Shown here: positions 18,083-27,800 of the stretch, piece after piece
Layout: each line of letters begins with the position of its first letter
Numbering within the stretch: the stretch's first letter is position 1
DNA from: Keratinibaculum paraultunense
GTDB lineage: Bacteria; Bacillota; Clostridia; Tissierellales; Tepidimicrobiaceae
Reading direction: 5' to 3'
DNA length: 64,000 nt
Assembly (NCBI RefSeq): GCF_016767175.1
Contig: NZ_CP068564.1
Coordinates: 1,984,001 to 2,048,000 of the forward strand
The notes under the pieces: generated by a model
Seen by the model: the letters and a program-made list of their open reading frames with translations, nothing else
What the model was told of the DNA's origin: nothing
The model's database searches: none
Made by a program: the position numbers and the translations under genes

Positions 18083-18559
18083 TCATCTAGTAATACTTAA
18101 AATTTGATATTTAATAAGTCCATCAGGTACACGAACTTCTACAATTTCTTCCTTCTTTTTCCCTAATAAAGCTTTTCCAACAGGCGATTCATTAGAAATT
18201 TTCCCTTCATATGGATTAGCTTCTGCAGAACCTACTATGGTATATTCCATTTCTTCATTATATTCCAAATCCTTTACAACTACTTTTGAACCAATACTTA
18301 CAACATCTGTAGAAATATCTTCATCATCTATTAATTTTGCATTCCTAAGTATCATTTCTAATTTTGCTATTCTTTCCTCTAATTGGGCTTGCTCATTTTT
18401 TGCTTGATCATATTCGGAATTTTCGCTTATATCTCCAAAGGCTAGAGCTTGTTTTATCTTTTCTGCAACTTCTTTTCTCTTTACTGTCTTTAATTTATCT
18501 AGTTCTTTTTCTAATTTTTTAAGCCCCTCCACAGTTAAAAATACATCTTTTTCAGCCAT
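18083..18559 (-). CDS. greA: Transcription elongation factor GreA
   Basis: The 158-residue factor makes stalled RNA polymerase cleave its backtracked transcript. The N-terminal coiled coil contains the acidic-tip region [17 protein letters not shown] (about residues 42-58), and the C-terminal FKBP-like domain ends with [19 protein letters not shown]. The length is typical. It is the first gene after a perfect sigma-A promoter and directly precedes lysS. Confidence 0.97.
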   Translation of the reverse strand: MAEKDVFLTVEGLKKLEKELDKLKTVKRKEVAEKIKQALAFGDISENSEYDQAKNEQAQLEERIAKLEMILRNAKLIDDEDISTDVVSIGSKVVVKDLEYNEEMEYTIVGSAEANPYEGKISNESPVGKALLGKKKEEIVEVRVPDGLIKYQILSITR

Positions 18560-18644
18560 CCGCCTCGCTCCTTCTACTAAATATTTGGCCTTTTATTGCC
18601 TTTAAAACGGATAAGATCTAACTTACTTTTCATATATGCAGTCT

Positions 18645-18673
18645 ATTATAATCAAGGGAATTCTTATTGTCAA
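18645..18673 (-). promoter_or_regulatory. Consensus sigma-A promoter for greA-lysS
   Basis: On the minus strand TTGACA (18673-18668), a 17-base spacer and TATAAT (18650-18645) match the consensus at all 12 positions, 86 bases upstream of the greA start. Confidence 0.9.
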
Positions 18674-18677
18674 GTAC

Positions 18678-19640
18678 TTACAATGTTCCTTTTTGTCTTA
18701 TTCTCCTATTTATTAACTCTTCCATAGTACATATATTGCTATCTACCAAGAACCTTATTTGCTTATTATCTGTACTCCATTTAAAATAGTCATAAAATTT
18801 AGATGAAACCCATTCTTGTATCCATGGATTTTCCATCATATCTAATTCTTGAAAAAACATAAAATCCTCAATGACTACTAAGTTTTTCTTATCCTTTATG
18901 CTTCTACTCAATTTTTTACTTATACTAAAGTCAAATATAATGGATCCTCTTCTAAATTTATTTAAATATGTCAAAACATCATCTTTAAGATTAACTATAA
19001 TAGGATAATTTATTAATATTTTATCAATATTTTGAGTGTAAAATATTGATAATCCTGTTTTTTTAAATATAGATTGGGAAATATTTTCAATCGCCTCTTT
19101 ATCCTCGCCTGCTATACTTATAAAGCTTACACTTTTATGAAGTGCGTATACAAGTTCTTCTGTTAATGTATCTCCTTCTCCTATTATTAAAATTTCTTTT
19201 CTTCTAAAATCTTCTTTTAAATATTTTTGTATCTCTTCAAGTACTAAAGGCAAAAACATATATAATGTATTTATGCCATCAACTACCTTTAAATTGGTTC
19301 TAGCTTCTATTAACTTTATATCCTCTCTACTAAATAGAGAAATATCTTCTATAATTAAATCCTCTACATTTTGAGGTTTAATTTTATTTATGCCTTGAAT
19401 AAAATTTTCTACTAATTCCTCTTTTTCTATTTTTTCTATACTTGAATTATTTAACAGTATTCCTCCCACTTTACCTATTTCTTTACCCTCAGTATTATAA
19501 AGGATATCCAAAATTTTAGGTCTTATCGCTGGAATTAATTTTTTGGGAAAAATTTTGAAAATACCTTTATTATAATAATTGAAATATTTAGATTCCTCTA
19601 TTATATAAAAAAGTCCAATATAGCTCCCTCCTTTTAACAA
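18678..19640 (-). CDS. Unknown conserved-looking protein between dusB and greA
   Basis: The 320-residue protein was not recognised. It has no signal peptide or clear membrane segment. A central Rossmann-like stretch (RRKEILIIGEGDTLTEELVYAL, near residue 150) and alternating beta/alpha pattern suggest a nucleotide-binding or dehydrogenase-like fold, but the classical GxGxxG is only partly present (GEGDTL). The C-terminus has several Trp residues (WIQEWVSSKFYDYFKW) and a basic end. It follows dusB by 36 bases on the same strand. No function is proposed. Confidence 0.7.
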   Translation of the reverse strand: MLKGGSYIGLFYIIEESKYFNYYNKGIFKIFPKKLIPAIRPKILDILYNTEGKEIGKVGGILLNNSSIEKIEKEELVENFIQGINKIKPQNVEDLIIEDISLFSREDIKLIEARTNLKVVDGINTLYMFLPLVLEEIQKYLKEDFRRKEILIIGEGDTLTEELVYALHKSVSFISIAGEDKEAIENISQSIFKKTGLSIFYTQNIDKILINYPIIVNLKDDVLTYLNKFRRGSIIFDFSISKKLSRSIKDKKNLVVIEDFMFFQELDMMENPWIQEWVSSKFYDYFKWSTDNKQIRFLVDSNICTMEELINRRIRQKGTL

Positions 19641-19676
19641 TTTGTAATGTATTATATGAAATTTAAAAGGAAGGTA

Positions 19677-20663
19677 TTACTGATTTATTTCGCAATTGGA
19701 TATATATTGGGCATAGTCTAATAAAATTTTTTCTGTTTCTTGTTTTGTTTCTACTGTATTTATTGTATTCTTTATTTTATTAGAATTTCTCATTCCCTTT
19801 AAATACCATGCTATGTGTTTCCTCATCTCCCTAACTCCAATTTTTTCACCTTTTACATCACAAACCATATCTAAGTGTTTAATAGCCATATTGATTCTAT
19901 CTATATCACTAGGATTTACATCATCTTTTCCTTTAAGTAGAAGGTTTATTCTTTTAAATATCCAAGGATTTCCCATAGCTCCTCTTCCAATAGCTACCCC
20001 ATCACAACCAGTATATTCCATCATATTTATAGCATCTATTGGTTCAAATATATCGCCATTTCCTATCACAGGAATATTTACATAGTTTTTAATCTTTCCT
20101 ATATATTCCCAATTAGCTTTCCCTGAATAGAACATATCCCTAGTTCTACCATGTACAGTTATAGCCGAAACCCCTTCTGCTTCTGCCATCTTAGCTATTT
20201 CCATCCCATTTATATTGTTAATATCCCATCCTATTCTAATTTTTATGGTTACTGGCTTTGTAGATACTTTTACAACTTCTTTAAGGATTTTTTTTATCAA
20301 AGAAGGATTTTTTAATAAGGCTGCACCATCTCCATTTTTCACAATTTTAGGTGCGGGACATCCCATATTTATATCCAAAATATCTATATCATCCCTTGGA
20401 TTTATATACTTTTTTACAACTTCACTCATTATACTTGGATCAGAACCAAATATTTGAATAGCAACTGGACGCTCTTTTTCAGCTATACTTGTAAGCTCTT
20501 TTGTCTTTTCATCTTCATAATATAGCCCTTTACTACTTACCATCTCAGTAAATACCAATCCTGCCCCCATCTCTTTGCATATTATCCTATACGCTCTATC
20601 AGTAACTCCTGCCATAGGTGCTAAAAATATGTTGTTTTGTAATTTTACATTTCCTATTTCCAT
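19677..20663 (-). CDS. dusB: tRNA-dihydrouridine synthase B
   Basis: The 328-residue flavin enzyme reduces uridines in the tRNA D-loop. The N-terminal FMN barrel has APMAGVTDRAYR (residues 16-27), the catalytic-cysteine motif NMGCPAPKIVKNGDG near residue 100, ITVHGRTRDMFYSGKANW and the phosphate-binding IGNGDIF. A C-terminal helical tRNA-binding domain follows (REMRKHIAWYLKGM). The location next to lysS/greA matches Bacillus gene order. Confidence 0.95.
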   Translation of the reverse strand: MEIGNVKLQNNIFLAPMAGVTDRAYRIICKEMGAGLVFTEMVSSKGLYYEDEKTKELTSIAEKERPVAIQIFGSDPSIMSEVVKKYINPRDDIDILDINMGCPAPKIVKNGDGAALLKNPSLIKKILKEVVKVSTKPVTIKIRIGWDINNINGMEIAKMAEAEGVSAITVHGRTRDMFYSGKANWEYIGKIKNYVNIPVIGNGDIFEPIDAINMMEYTGCDGVAIGRGAMGNPWIFKRINLLLKGKDDVNPSDIDRINMAIKHLDMVCDVKGEKIGVREMRKHIAWYLKGMRNSNKIKNTINTVETKQETEKILLDYAQYISNCEINQ

Positions 20664-20685
20664 ATTTTCACCCCAGAATATTTAG

Positions 20686-20709
20686 AAAAAGTAGCCCTGC
20701 GGCTACTTA
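20686..20709 (-). terminator. Short terminator between coaX and dusB
   Basis: On the minus strand AAGTAGCC and GGCTACTT form an 8-bp stem with a GCAG loop followed by TTTC, overlapping the coaX stop. The U-run is short, so some readthrough to dusB is likely. Confidence 0.55.
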
Positions 20710-21485
20710 TTTCTATTGTATATTATCCTAAGTCCATCTAAAGTTAATAGTTTATCTATTTTATTTATATATTTACTTTCTGTAGCTATTAAAGATGCAA
20801 ACCCACCAGTTGCTACTATAGTTTTTACTTCTCCTTCTTCCTTCATCTCTTCCTTCATTTTTTCAATAATAAAATCCACAAGTCCAACATATCCATAAAC
20901 AAGTCCTGATTGAATACTATTCACAGTGTTTTTACCTATTACCATATCAGGTTTGGATAATTCTACCTTGGGCAATTTAGCTGCTCTTGAAAATAATGCT
21001 TCGCTGGATATCTTTATTCCTGGAGCTATAACCCCTCCTAGATAATCTCCTTCTTTGGAAATTGCACAGAAAGTAATTGCCGTTCCAAAATCCACTATTA
21101 TAAGGGGACCACCATATTTTTCATATCCTGCAACTGCATTGACTATTCTATCAGCTCCTACTTCCCTTGGATTGTCATATTTAATGTTCATGCCAGTTTT
21201 TATTCCTGGTCCTACTACAATAGGTTCTTTATCAAAATATTTTCTACTCATACTAGATAGTGTATGCATAAGTGGTGGTACTACCGATGAAATTATTACA
21301 TCTCCTACATTTTTAGGGCAAAGCCCGTGATATTTAAATATTTGTTCAAATAATAGACCATATTCATCAGAAGTTCTTTCCTTTGCTGTAGCTATTCTCC
21401 AATCATATAGAAGTTTACCTTCTTCAAATACTCCAAATACTATATGAGTATTTCCCACATCTATTACCAGTAACACTGTCTCCAC
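20703..21485 (-). CDS. coaX: Pantothenate kinase type III
   Basis: The 260-residue enzyme phosphorylates pantothenate in the first step of CoA synthesis. It has the ASKHA phosphate motifs [12 protein letters not shown] (residues 8-19) and [12 protein letters not shown] near 128, plus [16 protein letters not shown] before it and GGVIAPGI after it. The type III fold and length are typical. The ECF substrate-binding subunit immediately upstream (18 bases) makes a pantothenate salvage pair plausible. Confidence 0.95.
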   Translation of the reverse strand: METVLLVIDVGNTHIVFGVFEEGKLLYDWRIATAKERTSDEYGLLFEQIFKYHGLCPKNVGDVIISSVVPPLMHTLSSMSRKYFDKEPIVVGPGIKTGMNIKYDNPREVGADRIVNAVAGYEKYGGPLIIVDFGTAITFCAISKEGDYLGGVIAPGIKISSEALFSRAAKLPKVELSKPDMVIGKNTVNSIQSGLVYGYVGLVDFIIEKMKEEMKEEGEVKTIVATGGFASLIATESKYINKIDKLLTLDGLRIIYNRNK

Positions 21486-21503
21486 CTTCCAATCTATTTT
21501 ACT

Positions 21504-22250
21504 CTATTTTTTTATAGCAGCTATTACATTGACAACCACTACGATTGCTATTATCATCTCTGGTATTCCATTGGTTACACCTATTCCAAATATGATCTTT
21601 CTTGCCATTTCTGGATCTTGACCTAATTTTGTTACAAACTTTTCTCCATATAAGAAATATATACTGGACAAAACTCCTACAGTATTAGTCAATGTCCCTG
21701 CTATTGTAGCAATGGCTACATGCATTGTTTTGCCTTTAAATTTCTTTTGAGTATAAAAACCTATTGCTATTGTAAGAGCTATTAGTACTATGTTTATAAT
21801 TAAAGGCAATACATTTTTAGATTCTTTAAATCCATTATAGGAGCCTATAACTAGATAAGTTAAAATACCACCTAATATAATATTTAATATCCAATTGGAT
21901 TTGTTTGTACCTAGTCTAGTTAAAAGCTCATATACATAGTAGCTAATAACTCCAATTAAAATTCTAGGTAGTACTGAAACTACAGGGTTTAAAAATACAA
22001 AAGATACAGGTGTTGGATTGGTTGCTGCTTGAAACATACTAAATAAACCAAATATCAATCCTACAAATGCTCCTACTAAAGGTCCTTCTACTATAGCTCC
22101 AATAATTACAGGTATATGCATAATGGTAGCTCTTGTTGGTCCTACAGGAATAAAACCCAAGGGGGTCATACCCAGTACTATGGAAATACCCCCTAATATA
22201 CCTATTGTAGCCATTTTCTTAATAGTCAATACATTTTTATCTTTTATCAT
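21504..22250 (-). CDS. ECF transporter S component, possibly for pantothenate (PanT-like)
   Basis: A 248-residue membrane protein with about six hydrophobic segments, resembling substrate-binding S components of energy-coupling factor transporters; Ala/Ile/Gly-rich helices such as ATIGILGGISIVLGMTPLG occupy the N-terminus. Three ATG codons occur in a row. GGAGGG directly abuts the first, so the third (22250) has the best spacing and is chosen. No ATPase or EcfT gene is nearby, so it would share a common ECF module. Linkage to coaX suggests pantothenate, by inference only. The preceding 22251-22410 holds an inverted CTAGC/GCTAG pair but no identified riboswitch. Confidence 0.75.
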   Translation of the reverse strand: MIKDKNVLTIKKMATIGILGGISIVLGMTPLGFIPVGPTRATIMHIPVIIGAIVEGPLVGAFVGLIFGLFSMFQAATNPTPVSFVFLNPVVSVLPRILIGVISYYVYELLTRLGTNKSNWILNIILGGILTYLVIGSYNGFKESKNVLPLIINIVLIALTIAIGFYTQKKFKGKTMHVAIATIAGTLTNTVGVLSSIYFLYGEKFVTKLGQDPEMARKIIFGIGVTNGIPEMIIAIVVVVNVIAAIKK

Positions 22251-22410
22251 CATCATCCCTCCGCTCTAGTTCCATTTTAATGGATACCAGTCGTTATTTT
22301 GTGTTTTAAAATAAATTTTATGTCTAGCTCCTTTAAAAAGATGCTAGCAAATCATAAAATCATATATATTTAGTTAATATATATAAATATTGTAACATAA
22401 TTATTATATA

Positions 22411-23592
22411 CTATCCACCAAAGAACATCAATAATAATCCTGCAGCTACTGCTGAACCTATTACTCCTGCCACATTTGGTCCCATGGCATGCATTAATAG
22501 GAAGTTCCTTGGATTGGCTTCTTGTCCTACCTTTTGGGATACCCTAGCTGCCATTGGTACTGCTGATACTCCTGCTGAACCTATTAGTGGGTTTACTTTC
22601 CCTCCTGTGGCTTTACACATAATTTTCCCAAATATTACTCCAGTTGCTGTTCCTATGGAGAAGGCTATTAGTCCTAATACTATTATTTTTATTGTATCAG
22701 GGGATAAAAAAGTTTCTGCATTGGCTGTAGCTCCTACTGTTAATCCTAAGAATATGGTCACTATGTTCATAAGTTCATTTTGAACAGTTTTACTTAATCT
22801 TTCTACTACTCCTGCTTCTCGCATTAGATTTCCTAGCATTAGCATACCTATTAACGGTCCTGCTGAAGGTAATAATAGGGTTACTATTACTGTAATCAGT
22901 ATAGGAAATATTATTTTTTCCTTTTTAGATACAGGGCGAAGTTGTTCCATTACTATTTTTCTTTCTTCTTCTGTTGTTAACGCTTTCATTATTGGTGGCT
23001 GTATTATTGGTACTAGTGCCATATAGGAGTAGGCTGCTACAGCTATGGGACCCAATAATTCTGGAGCTAACTTGCTAGTTAAATATAGTGCTGTAGGACC
23101 ATCAGCCCCGCCAATTATCCCAATGCTTGCTGCTTGGGGACCTGTAAATCCTAAAGCTACTGCTCCTATAAATGTAATAAATATTCCAAATTGAGCTGCT
23201 GCTCCTAGTAATATACTTCTAGGATTGGCTATTAACGGTCCAAAGTCCGTCATAGCCCCTACCCCTAAAAATATCAATGGTGGATATATGCCTAATTTTA
23301 CTCCTTGATATAAATAGTATAATAATCCTCCTAATTGTTTAGTTTCTTGTACTAGCTTCCCTGTTTTTGGATCTTTTACTATTTCTACTACTGGTTCTGC
23401 CATGAGTCCTGCTAATGGGAGATTTGCTAGTAGCATTCCAAAAGCTATAGGGACCAATAGTAATGGCTCAAATTCTTTTTTAATCGCTAAATAAAGAAGT
23501 ATAAAGGATACAATAAGCATTATGACTTGTCCAATGGTTATTGAGGCAAATCCTGTACTCTGCCAGAAACCCTTTAATATGTCTATGACCAT
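22411..23592 (-). CDS. mmdB: Na+-translocating decarboxylase beta subunit
   Basis: The 393-residue membrane protein catalyses decarboxylation of carboxybiotin coupled to Na+ export. Many hydrophobic segments are present. The essential Asp region known from OadB is visible in [22 protein letters not shown], and the conserved C-terminal stretch includes [20 protein letters not shown] followed by [18 protein letters not shown]. It is the last gene of the mutase/decarboxylase operon, 32 bases after the biotin carrier. OadB, GcdB and MmdB are too alike to tell apart by sequence; the operon indicates methylmalonyl-CoA. Confidence 0.92.
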   Translation of the reverse strand: MVIDILKGFWQSTGFASITIGQVIMLIVSFILLYLAIKKEFEPLLLVPIAFGMLLANLPLAGLMAEPVVEIVKDPKTGKLVQETKQLGGLLYYLYQGVKLGIYPPLIFLGVGAMTDFGPLIANPRSILLGAAAQFGIFITFIGAVALGFTGPQAASIGIIGGADGPTALYLTSKLAPELLGPIAVAAYSYMALVPIIQPPIMKALTTEEERKIVMEQLRPVSKKEKIIFPILITVIVTLLLPSAGPLIGMLMLGNLMREAGVVERLSKTVQNELMNIVTIFLGLTVGATANAETFLSPDTIKIIVLGLIAFSIGTATGVIFGKIMCKATGGKVNPLIGSAGVSAVPMAARVSQKVGQEANPRNFLLMHAMGPNVAGVIGSAVAAGLLLMFFGG

Positions 23593-23624
23593 TTATTTTA
23601 CCTTCCTTTCATTTGTCTATTGTA

Positions 23625-24014
23625 CTATTCTATTACTACTAATTTATCTCCAGTATTTACTGAAGCACCAGTTGTAGTACCAATACTTACAACTTTCCCA
23701 TCTATTGGGGCAAGAATTTCATTTTCCATCTTCATGGCTTCTAATATTAGTAGTATATCTCCTGCTTTTACTTCATCTCCTTCTTGTACATTTATGCTTA
23801 AAATGGTTCCTGGCATAGGTGCTGTAACAACCTCTGCCCCTTCTGTTACTTTTATTGATTTTTTCTCTTCTTTTGGTTGTACTTTTGGTTTTGGTTGAGC
23901 CTTTGGCTGATCTACTGATCTAGTTGATGGATTCTGTACAGTTTTTCCTTCTGTTATCTCTTCTACTTCCACTTCATACTCGTTCCCATTTACATTGATT
24001 AAAAATTTTCTCAT
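23625..24014 (-). CDS. mmdC: Biotin carboxyl carrier subunit of the decarboxylase
   Basis: The 129-residue protein carries the covalently bound biotin that shuttles CO2 from the alpha to the beta subunit. The C-terminal biotinyl domain has EAMKMEN with Lys95 as the attachment site. A flexible Pro/Ala/Lys/Gln-rich linker covers residues 33-52. The N-terminal 20 residues ([20 protein letters not shown]) are typical of the gamma/carrier subunits. The gene is 29 bases downstream of the delta subunit. Confidence 0.93.
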   Translation of the reverse strand: MRKFLINVNGNEYEVEVEEITEGKTVQNPSTRSVDQPKAQPKPKVQPKEEKKSIKVTEGAEVVTAPMPGTILSINVQEGDEVKAGDILLILEAMKMENEILAPIDGKVVSIGTTTGASVNTGDKLVVIE

Positions 24015-24043
24015 AATTTTACCTCCTATAAAATAGTGTATTA

Positions 24044-24415
24044 TTATAATTTATTTGAAATCTCTTCTATTCTTCCCATTTGCGCCCAAATAGGAGAAGG
24101 TGTAGATACTCTTTTTATGCTCTTTATATTTATATCAGGAATGGCTACTCCCATACTAGCTGCTATTGCTGCTGCTATTACAGCTACTAATTCTTCGTCT
24201 TCTATATTTCCTGATTTTTCAACTGGCTCTGATACTCTTACACTTTCAGTTAAATCTTTTGCTTCTTTAGCTTCTTTTTTATTGTTATTTGCTGTTACTC
24301 TTAATACATCTATTAGGTAAGATATACCTATTAATACCAAAAATACTACTGCCATGCTAAATATGGTTATTATTAAACTTTGACCTATAGTTATTTTTTC
24401 TCCCAAATTTATCAC
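24044..24415 (-). CDS. mmdD: Decarboxylase membrane-anchor subunit (OadG/MmdD family)
   Basis: The 123-residue protein has a single N-terminal membrane helix (about residues 12-35, [22 protein letters not shown]), a charged linker and a C-terminal region [17 protein letters not shown] followed by a tail ending in [14 protein letters not shown]. This is the pattern of OadG-like subunits that assemble the alpha and beta subunits at the membrane. It lies between mmdA (5-base gap) and the biotin carrier. Confidence 0.88.
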   Translation of the reverse strand: MINLGEKITIGQSLIITIFSMAVVFLVLIGISYLIDVLRVTANNNKKEAKEAKDLTESVRVSEPVEKSGNIEDEELVAVIAAAIAASMGVAIPDINIKSIKRVSTPSPIWAQMGRIEEISNKL

Positions 24416-24420
24416 TCCTT

Positions 24421-25965
24421 TTATACTGGTAGATTACCGTGTTTTTTGGAAGGATTGGTCTCTCGTTTGCTTTCTAACATGTTAAAAGCGGATATAAGTC
24501 TTGGTCTTGTAGTACTTGGTACTATTACATCGTCTACATATCCTCTTTCTGCTGCTATATATGGATTGGCTACTGTGTTTCTATATTCTTCTATCTTTTC
24601 TTGCCTTGTTTGTATCGGATCTTCTGATTCTTTTATATCGTGTTTAAATATTATATTAGCTGCTCCATCGGGACCCATTACTGCTATTTCTGCACTAGGC
24701 CATGCAAATACCTGATCAGCTCCTAGTTCTTTATTACACATAGCTATATATGCTCCGCCATAAGCTTTTCTTATGATTACAGTTACTTTTGGTACTGTAG
24801 CTTCACTGTATGCATAAAGCATCTTGGCTCCATGACGTATTATTCCTCCATATTCCTGATCTGTTCCTGGTAAAAATCCTGGTACGTCTACTAAATTTAA
24901 CAATGGAATATTAAAAGCATCACATGTTCTTATGAATCTTGCTGCTTTGTCTGAAGCATTTATATCTAAGCATCCCGCTAACACACTTGGTTGGTTTGCT
25001 ACTACTCCTATAGTTTTGCCATTTAATCTTATGTAACCAGTTATTATATTTTGTGCATAGTAGGATTGTATTTCAAATAGCTCCCCTTCATCTGCTATTA
25101 ATTTTATTATTTCTTTCATATCATAAGGTTTGTTAGGATTTGTTGGTACTATTTCATTTAATCTTTCTTCTACTCTATTTATCTCATCTTCAGTTTCATA
25201 TATTGGAGGTACTTCTAGATTGTTTGATGGTAAATAACTTAATAATATCTTTATTCTTTCTATAGCTTCTTCTTCTGTTTTATCCATAAAATGGGCTACT
25301 CCAGATATGGTGTTGTGAGTTTTTGCTCCTCCTAATTCTTCTTGACTTACATCTTCTCCTGTTACAGTTTTTATTACTTGTGGTCCTGTGATAAACATTT
25401 GGCTTGTGTTCTCCACCATAAATATGAAATCCGTTAATGCTGGTGAATATACTGCTCCTCCTGCACAGGGTCCCATAATAGCTGTTATTTGGGGTATTAC
25501 TCCTGAGGAAATAGTATTTCTATAGAATATATTTCCATAGCCTGATAAAGCATCTACTCCCTCTTGGATTCGAGCTCCTCCAGAGTCATTTATGCCCACT
25601 ATTGGAACCCCCATCTTTAGTGCCATATCTTGTACTTTACTTATCTTAGCTGCATGCATCTCCCCTAGAGAGCCACCTAGTACTGTAAAGTCCTGGGCAT
25701 AGACAAATATAAGCCTCCCATTTACTGTTCCATATCCTGTTACTACTCCATCTCCTGGAGCTTCAGTCTTTTCCATTCCAAAATTAGTACATCTATGCTT
25801 TACAAATGCATCTATTTCTACAAAACTTCCCTCATCTAATAGTAAATTTATCCTTTCCCTAGCTGTTAATTTCCCTTTAGAATGTTGCTTTTCTATTCGT
25901 TTTTCTCCACCACCAAGTTTTATTTTCTCTTTGGTTTCTAGGAGTTTTTCTATTTTTTCCTTCAT
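24421..25965 (-). CDS. mmdA: Methylmalonyl-CoA decarboxylase alpha subunit (carboxyltransferase)
   Basis: The 514-residue carboxyltransferase moves the carboxyl group of methylmalonyl-CoA to enzyme-bound biotin. The acyl-CoA carboxyltransferase fold shows [19 protein letters not shown], a first oxyanion region [16 protein letters not shown], and the second half [20 protein letters not shown] with [27 protein letters not shown] and [12 protein letters not shown]. The length matches MmdA/PccB. It lies 24 bases after the epimerase gene, whose product it would use. Confidence 0.95.
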   Translation of the reverse strand: MKEKIEKLLETKEKIKLGGGEKRIEKQHSKGKLTARERINLLLDEGSFVEIDAFVKHRCTNFGMEKTEAPGDGVVTGYGTVNGRLIFVYAQDFTVLGGSLGEMHAAKISKVQDMALKMGVPIVGINDSGGARIQEGVDALSGYGNIFYRNTISSGVIPQITAIMGPCAGGAVYSPALTDFIFMVENTSQMFITGPQVIKTVTGEDVSQEELGGAKTHNTISGVAHFMDKTEEEAIERIKILLSYLPSNNLEVPPIYETEDEINRVEERLNEIVPTNPNKPYDMKEIIKLIADEGELFEIQSYYAQNIITGYIRLNGKTIGVVANQPSVLAGCLDINASDKAARFIRTCDAFNIPLLNLVDVPGFLPGTDQEYGGIIRHGAKMLYAYSEATVPKVTVIIRKAYGGAYIAMCNKELGADQVFAWPSAEIAVMGPDGAANIIFKHDIKESEDPIQTRQEKIEEYRNTVANPYIAAERGYVDDVIVPSTTRPRLISAFNMLESKRETNPSKKHGNLPV

Positions 25966-25989
25966 TTCCTTCCTCCTTATCTATGTTTA

Positions 25990-26388
25990 TTATTTTTCAC
26001 AAAGTTCTATCAAAACTCCATAAGTGTCTTTTGGATGTGCAAAAGCAATTTTAGCTCCTCCTGCACCATATCGAGGTTTTTCATCTATCATTCGTATACC
26101 TTTTTCCTTCATTTTTTCTATGGCTTCTTCTATGTTTTCAACTCTATAGGCTATATGTTGTACCCCTTCTCCTCTTTTTTCTATATGCTTTGCTATAGGT
26201 CCATCTTTTTCTGTTGATTCCAATAATTCAATTTCTGTATCGCCTATGGGTAAAAATGCTGTTTTAACTTTTTGTTCTTCTACTACTTCTGTATCAACAC
26301 ACTTAATCCCTAAAACTTCTTCATAAAACTTTATAGCTTTATTTAAATCCTTTACAGCTATACCTATATGATCCACTTTGGTTACCAT
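25990..26388 (-). CDS. mce: Methylmalonyl-CoA epimerase
   Basis: The 132-residue VOC-fold enzyme interconverts the R and S forms of methylmalonyl-CoA. The first beta-strand metal ligand is in VDHIGIAVKDLNKAI, a second in EGVQHIAYRVENIEEA, and the last acidic ligand in YGVLIELCEK at the C-terminus. The length is typical. It sits between meaB (13 bases upstream) and mmdA, matching the order mutase, epimerase, decarboxylase of the pathway. Confidence 0.95.
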   Translation of the reverse strand: MVTKVDHIGIAVKDLNKAIKFYEEVLGIKCVDTEVVEEQKVKTAFLPIGDTEIELLESTEKDGPIAKHIEKRGEGVQHIAYRVENIEEAIEKMKEKGIRMIDEKPRYGAGGAKIAFAHPKDTYGVLIELCEK

Positions 26389-26401
26389 AAAATCCCCCCA
26401 A

Positions 26402-27337
26402 TTATTGTTTAATCAATTCTAACATCTTATCCTTAGCAGAATAAGGATCTAAACTTTTATCCAATACTTCCATTGATAATTTATCTAAAATATTTTCTCT
26501 TAATGCTTTCTGCATTATTAAGTTCATCAATTCTTCTTCTACAAGTTTTAATATTTCAAATTTAATGTTGTTTTTCCTTCTTTCTGCTAACTTCCCTGTT
26601 TCTTCTAAATATCTTTTGTGGGTCAAAATATTATCTAATAGCTCATCTATATTCTCATTTTTACTTGCAGATACCTTTATTACTGGAGGTCTGTAGTCTG
26701 CCTTTTGATTTAAGTCTAAATTCATCTCTATTTCTAATTTAGTTTTATCTGCCCCATCTAAATCCGCTTTGTTTATAGCAAATACATCTGCTATTTCCAT
26801 TATACCTGCTTTTATGGCTTGTATATCATCACCTAAATTAGGTACCATTACCATCAGTACTGTATCTGCAATTTTTACTATATCTACTTCTGATTGCCCT
26901 ACTCCTACAGTTTCTATAAATATATAATCTGCTCCCCATAGATCCAGTACTTTGCAAGCTCCCCATGTGGCTTTGGACATTCCACCTAATGATCCTCTTG
27001 TTCCCATACTTCTAATGAATACATCCTTATCTACAGCTAAATCATTCATGCGAATTCTATCTCCTAATATTGCACCTCCAGTAAAAGGACTTGTAGGATC
27101 TATTGCTATAATTCCAATTTTTTTATCTATATTTCTAAATTTCTTAGCCAGTTTATCTGTTAAGGTGGATTTCCCACTGCCTGGTGGACCAGTAATTCCT
27201 ATTATATAAGCATTACCAGTATGCTTATATAGATTTTTTATTATATCTATAGCTTCTTTTTGGTCATTTTCTAGCATAGTGATGAGGCGAGCACAAGCTC
27301 TTTTATCTCCTTGTAGAAGTTCTTTTTCTATGTTCAA
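26402..27337 (-). CDS. meaB: MeaB/ArgK GTPase chaperone of methylmalonyl-CoA mutase
   Basis: The 311-residue G3E-type GTPase loads and protects adenosylcobalamin in the mutase. The P-loop is GPPGSGKST near residue 50, followed by IGIIAIDPTSPFTGGAILGDRIRM, the G3 region IFIETVGVGQSEVDI and base recognition in AINKADL. The C-terminal dimerisation region is present. It overlaps no gene but is 16 bases downstream of the mutase small subunit, which supports its assignment to this enzyme. Confidence 0.95.
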   Translation of the reverse strand: MNIEKELLQGDKRACARLITMLENDQKEAIDIIKNLYKHTGNAYIIGITGPPGSGKSTLTDKLAKKFRNIDKKIGIIAIDPTSPFTGGAILGDRIRMNDLAVDKDVFIRSMGTRGSLGGMSKATWGACKVLDLWGADYIFIETVGVGQSEVDIVKIADTVLMVMVPNLGDDIQAIKAGIMEIADVFAINKADLDGADKTKLEIEMNLDLNQKADYRPPVIKVSASKNENIDELLDNILTHKRYLEETGKLAERRKNNIKFEILKLVEEELMNLIMQKALRENILDKLSMEVLDKSLDPYSAKDKMLELIKQ

Positions 27338-27353
27338 TTAATCACCGCCTATA

Positions 27354-27749
27354 CTATCTTTTCAAATTATTTTTGATGTATTCTACCACTTCACTAGTAG
27401 GAGTTCCTGGAGTAAATATTGCTTCTACTCCTGCTTCTTTTAAAAAAGGTATATCTTCTTCAGGAATAACACCTCCACCAATTACCAGTATATCATCTAC
27501 TCCTTCCTTTTTTAGCAATTCCACTACTTTAGGAAATAGATGATTATGCGCTCCAGATAGTATACTCATTCCTAATACATCCACATCTTCTTGTATTGCA
27601 GTTTGTACTATTTGTTCTGGAGTTTGTCTTAAACCTGTATATATTACTTCCATACCTGCATCCCTTAATGCTCTTGCAATAACTTTTGCTCCTCTATCAT
27701 GCCCATCTAATCCAGGTTTTGCTACTAAAACTCTTATTGGTCTTTCCAT
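27354..27749 (-). CDS. mcmA2: Methylmalonyl-CoA mutase, B12-binding small subunit
   Basis: The 131-residue protein corresponds to the C-terminal cobalamin-binding domain of mutases, encoded here as a separate gene. The cobalt-ligand motif D-x-H-x-x-G is in [13 protein letters not shown] (about residues 13-25). The [13 protein letters not shown] and [22 protein letters not shown] segments line the nucleotide loop. The split form is common in archaea and clostridia. Confidence 0.95.
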   Translation of the reverse strand: MERPIRVLVAKPGLDGHDRGAKVIARALRDAGMEVIYTGLRQTPEQIVQTAIQEDVDVLGMSILSGAHNHLFPKVVELLKKEGVDDILVIGGGVIPEEDIPFLKEAGVEAIFTPGTPTSEVVEYIKNNLKR

Positions 27750-27772
27750 ATTCTTATACCTCCTTTTTATGA

Positions 27773-27797
27773 GACAATAAGAACTGCCCCTATTGTC
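27773..27797 (-). other. Intercistronic hairpin between mutase subunit genes
   Basis: GACAATA and TATTGTC form a perfect 7-bp stem with an 11-base loop in the 51-base gap between the large- and small-subunit genes. There is no U-run, so it is not a normal terminator; it could affect mRNA processing or subunit ratio. Confidence 0.4.
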
Positions 27798-27800
27798 CTA

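Noticed and set aside
22251-22410. Riboswitch upstream of the ECF S component
   Set aside because: Only a CTAGC/GCTAG inverted pair and a short TCCATT/AATGGA hairpin are visible; no known riboswitch core was recognised.
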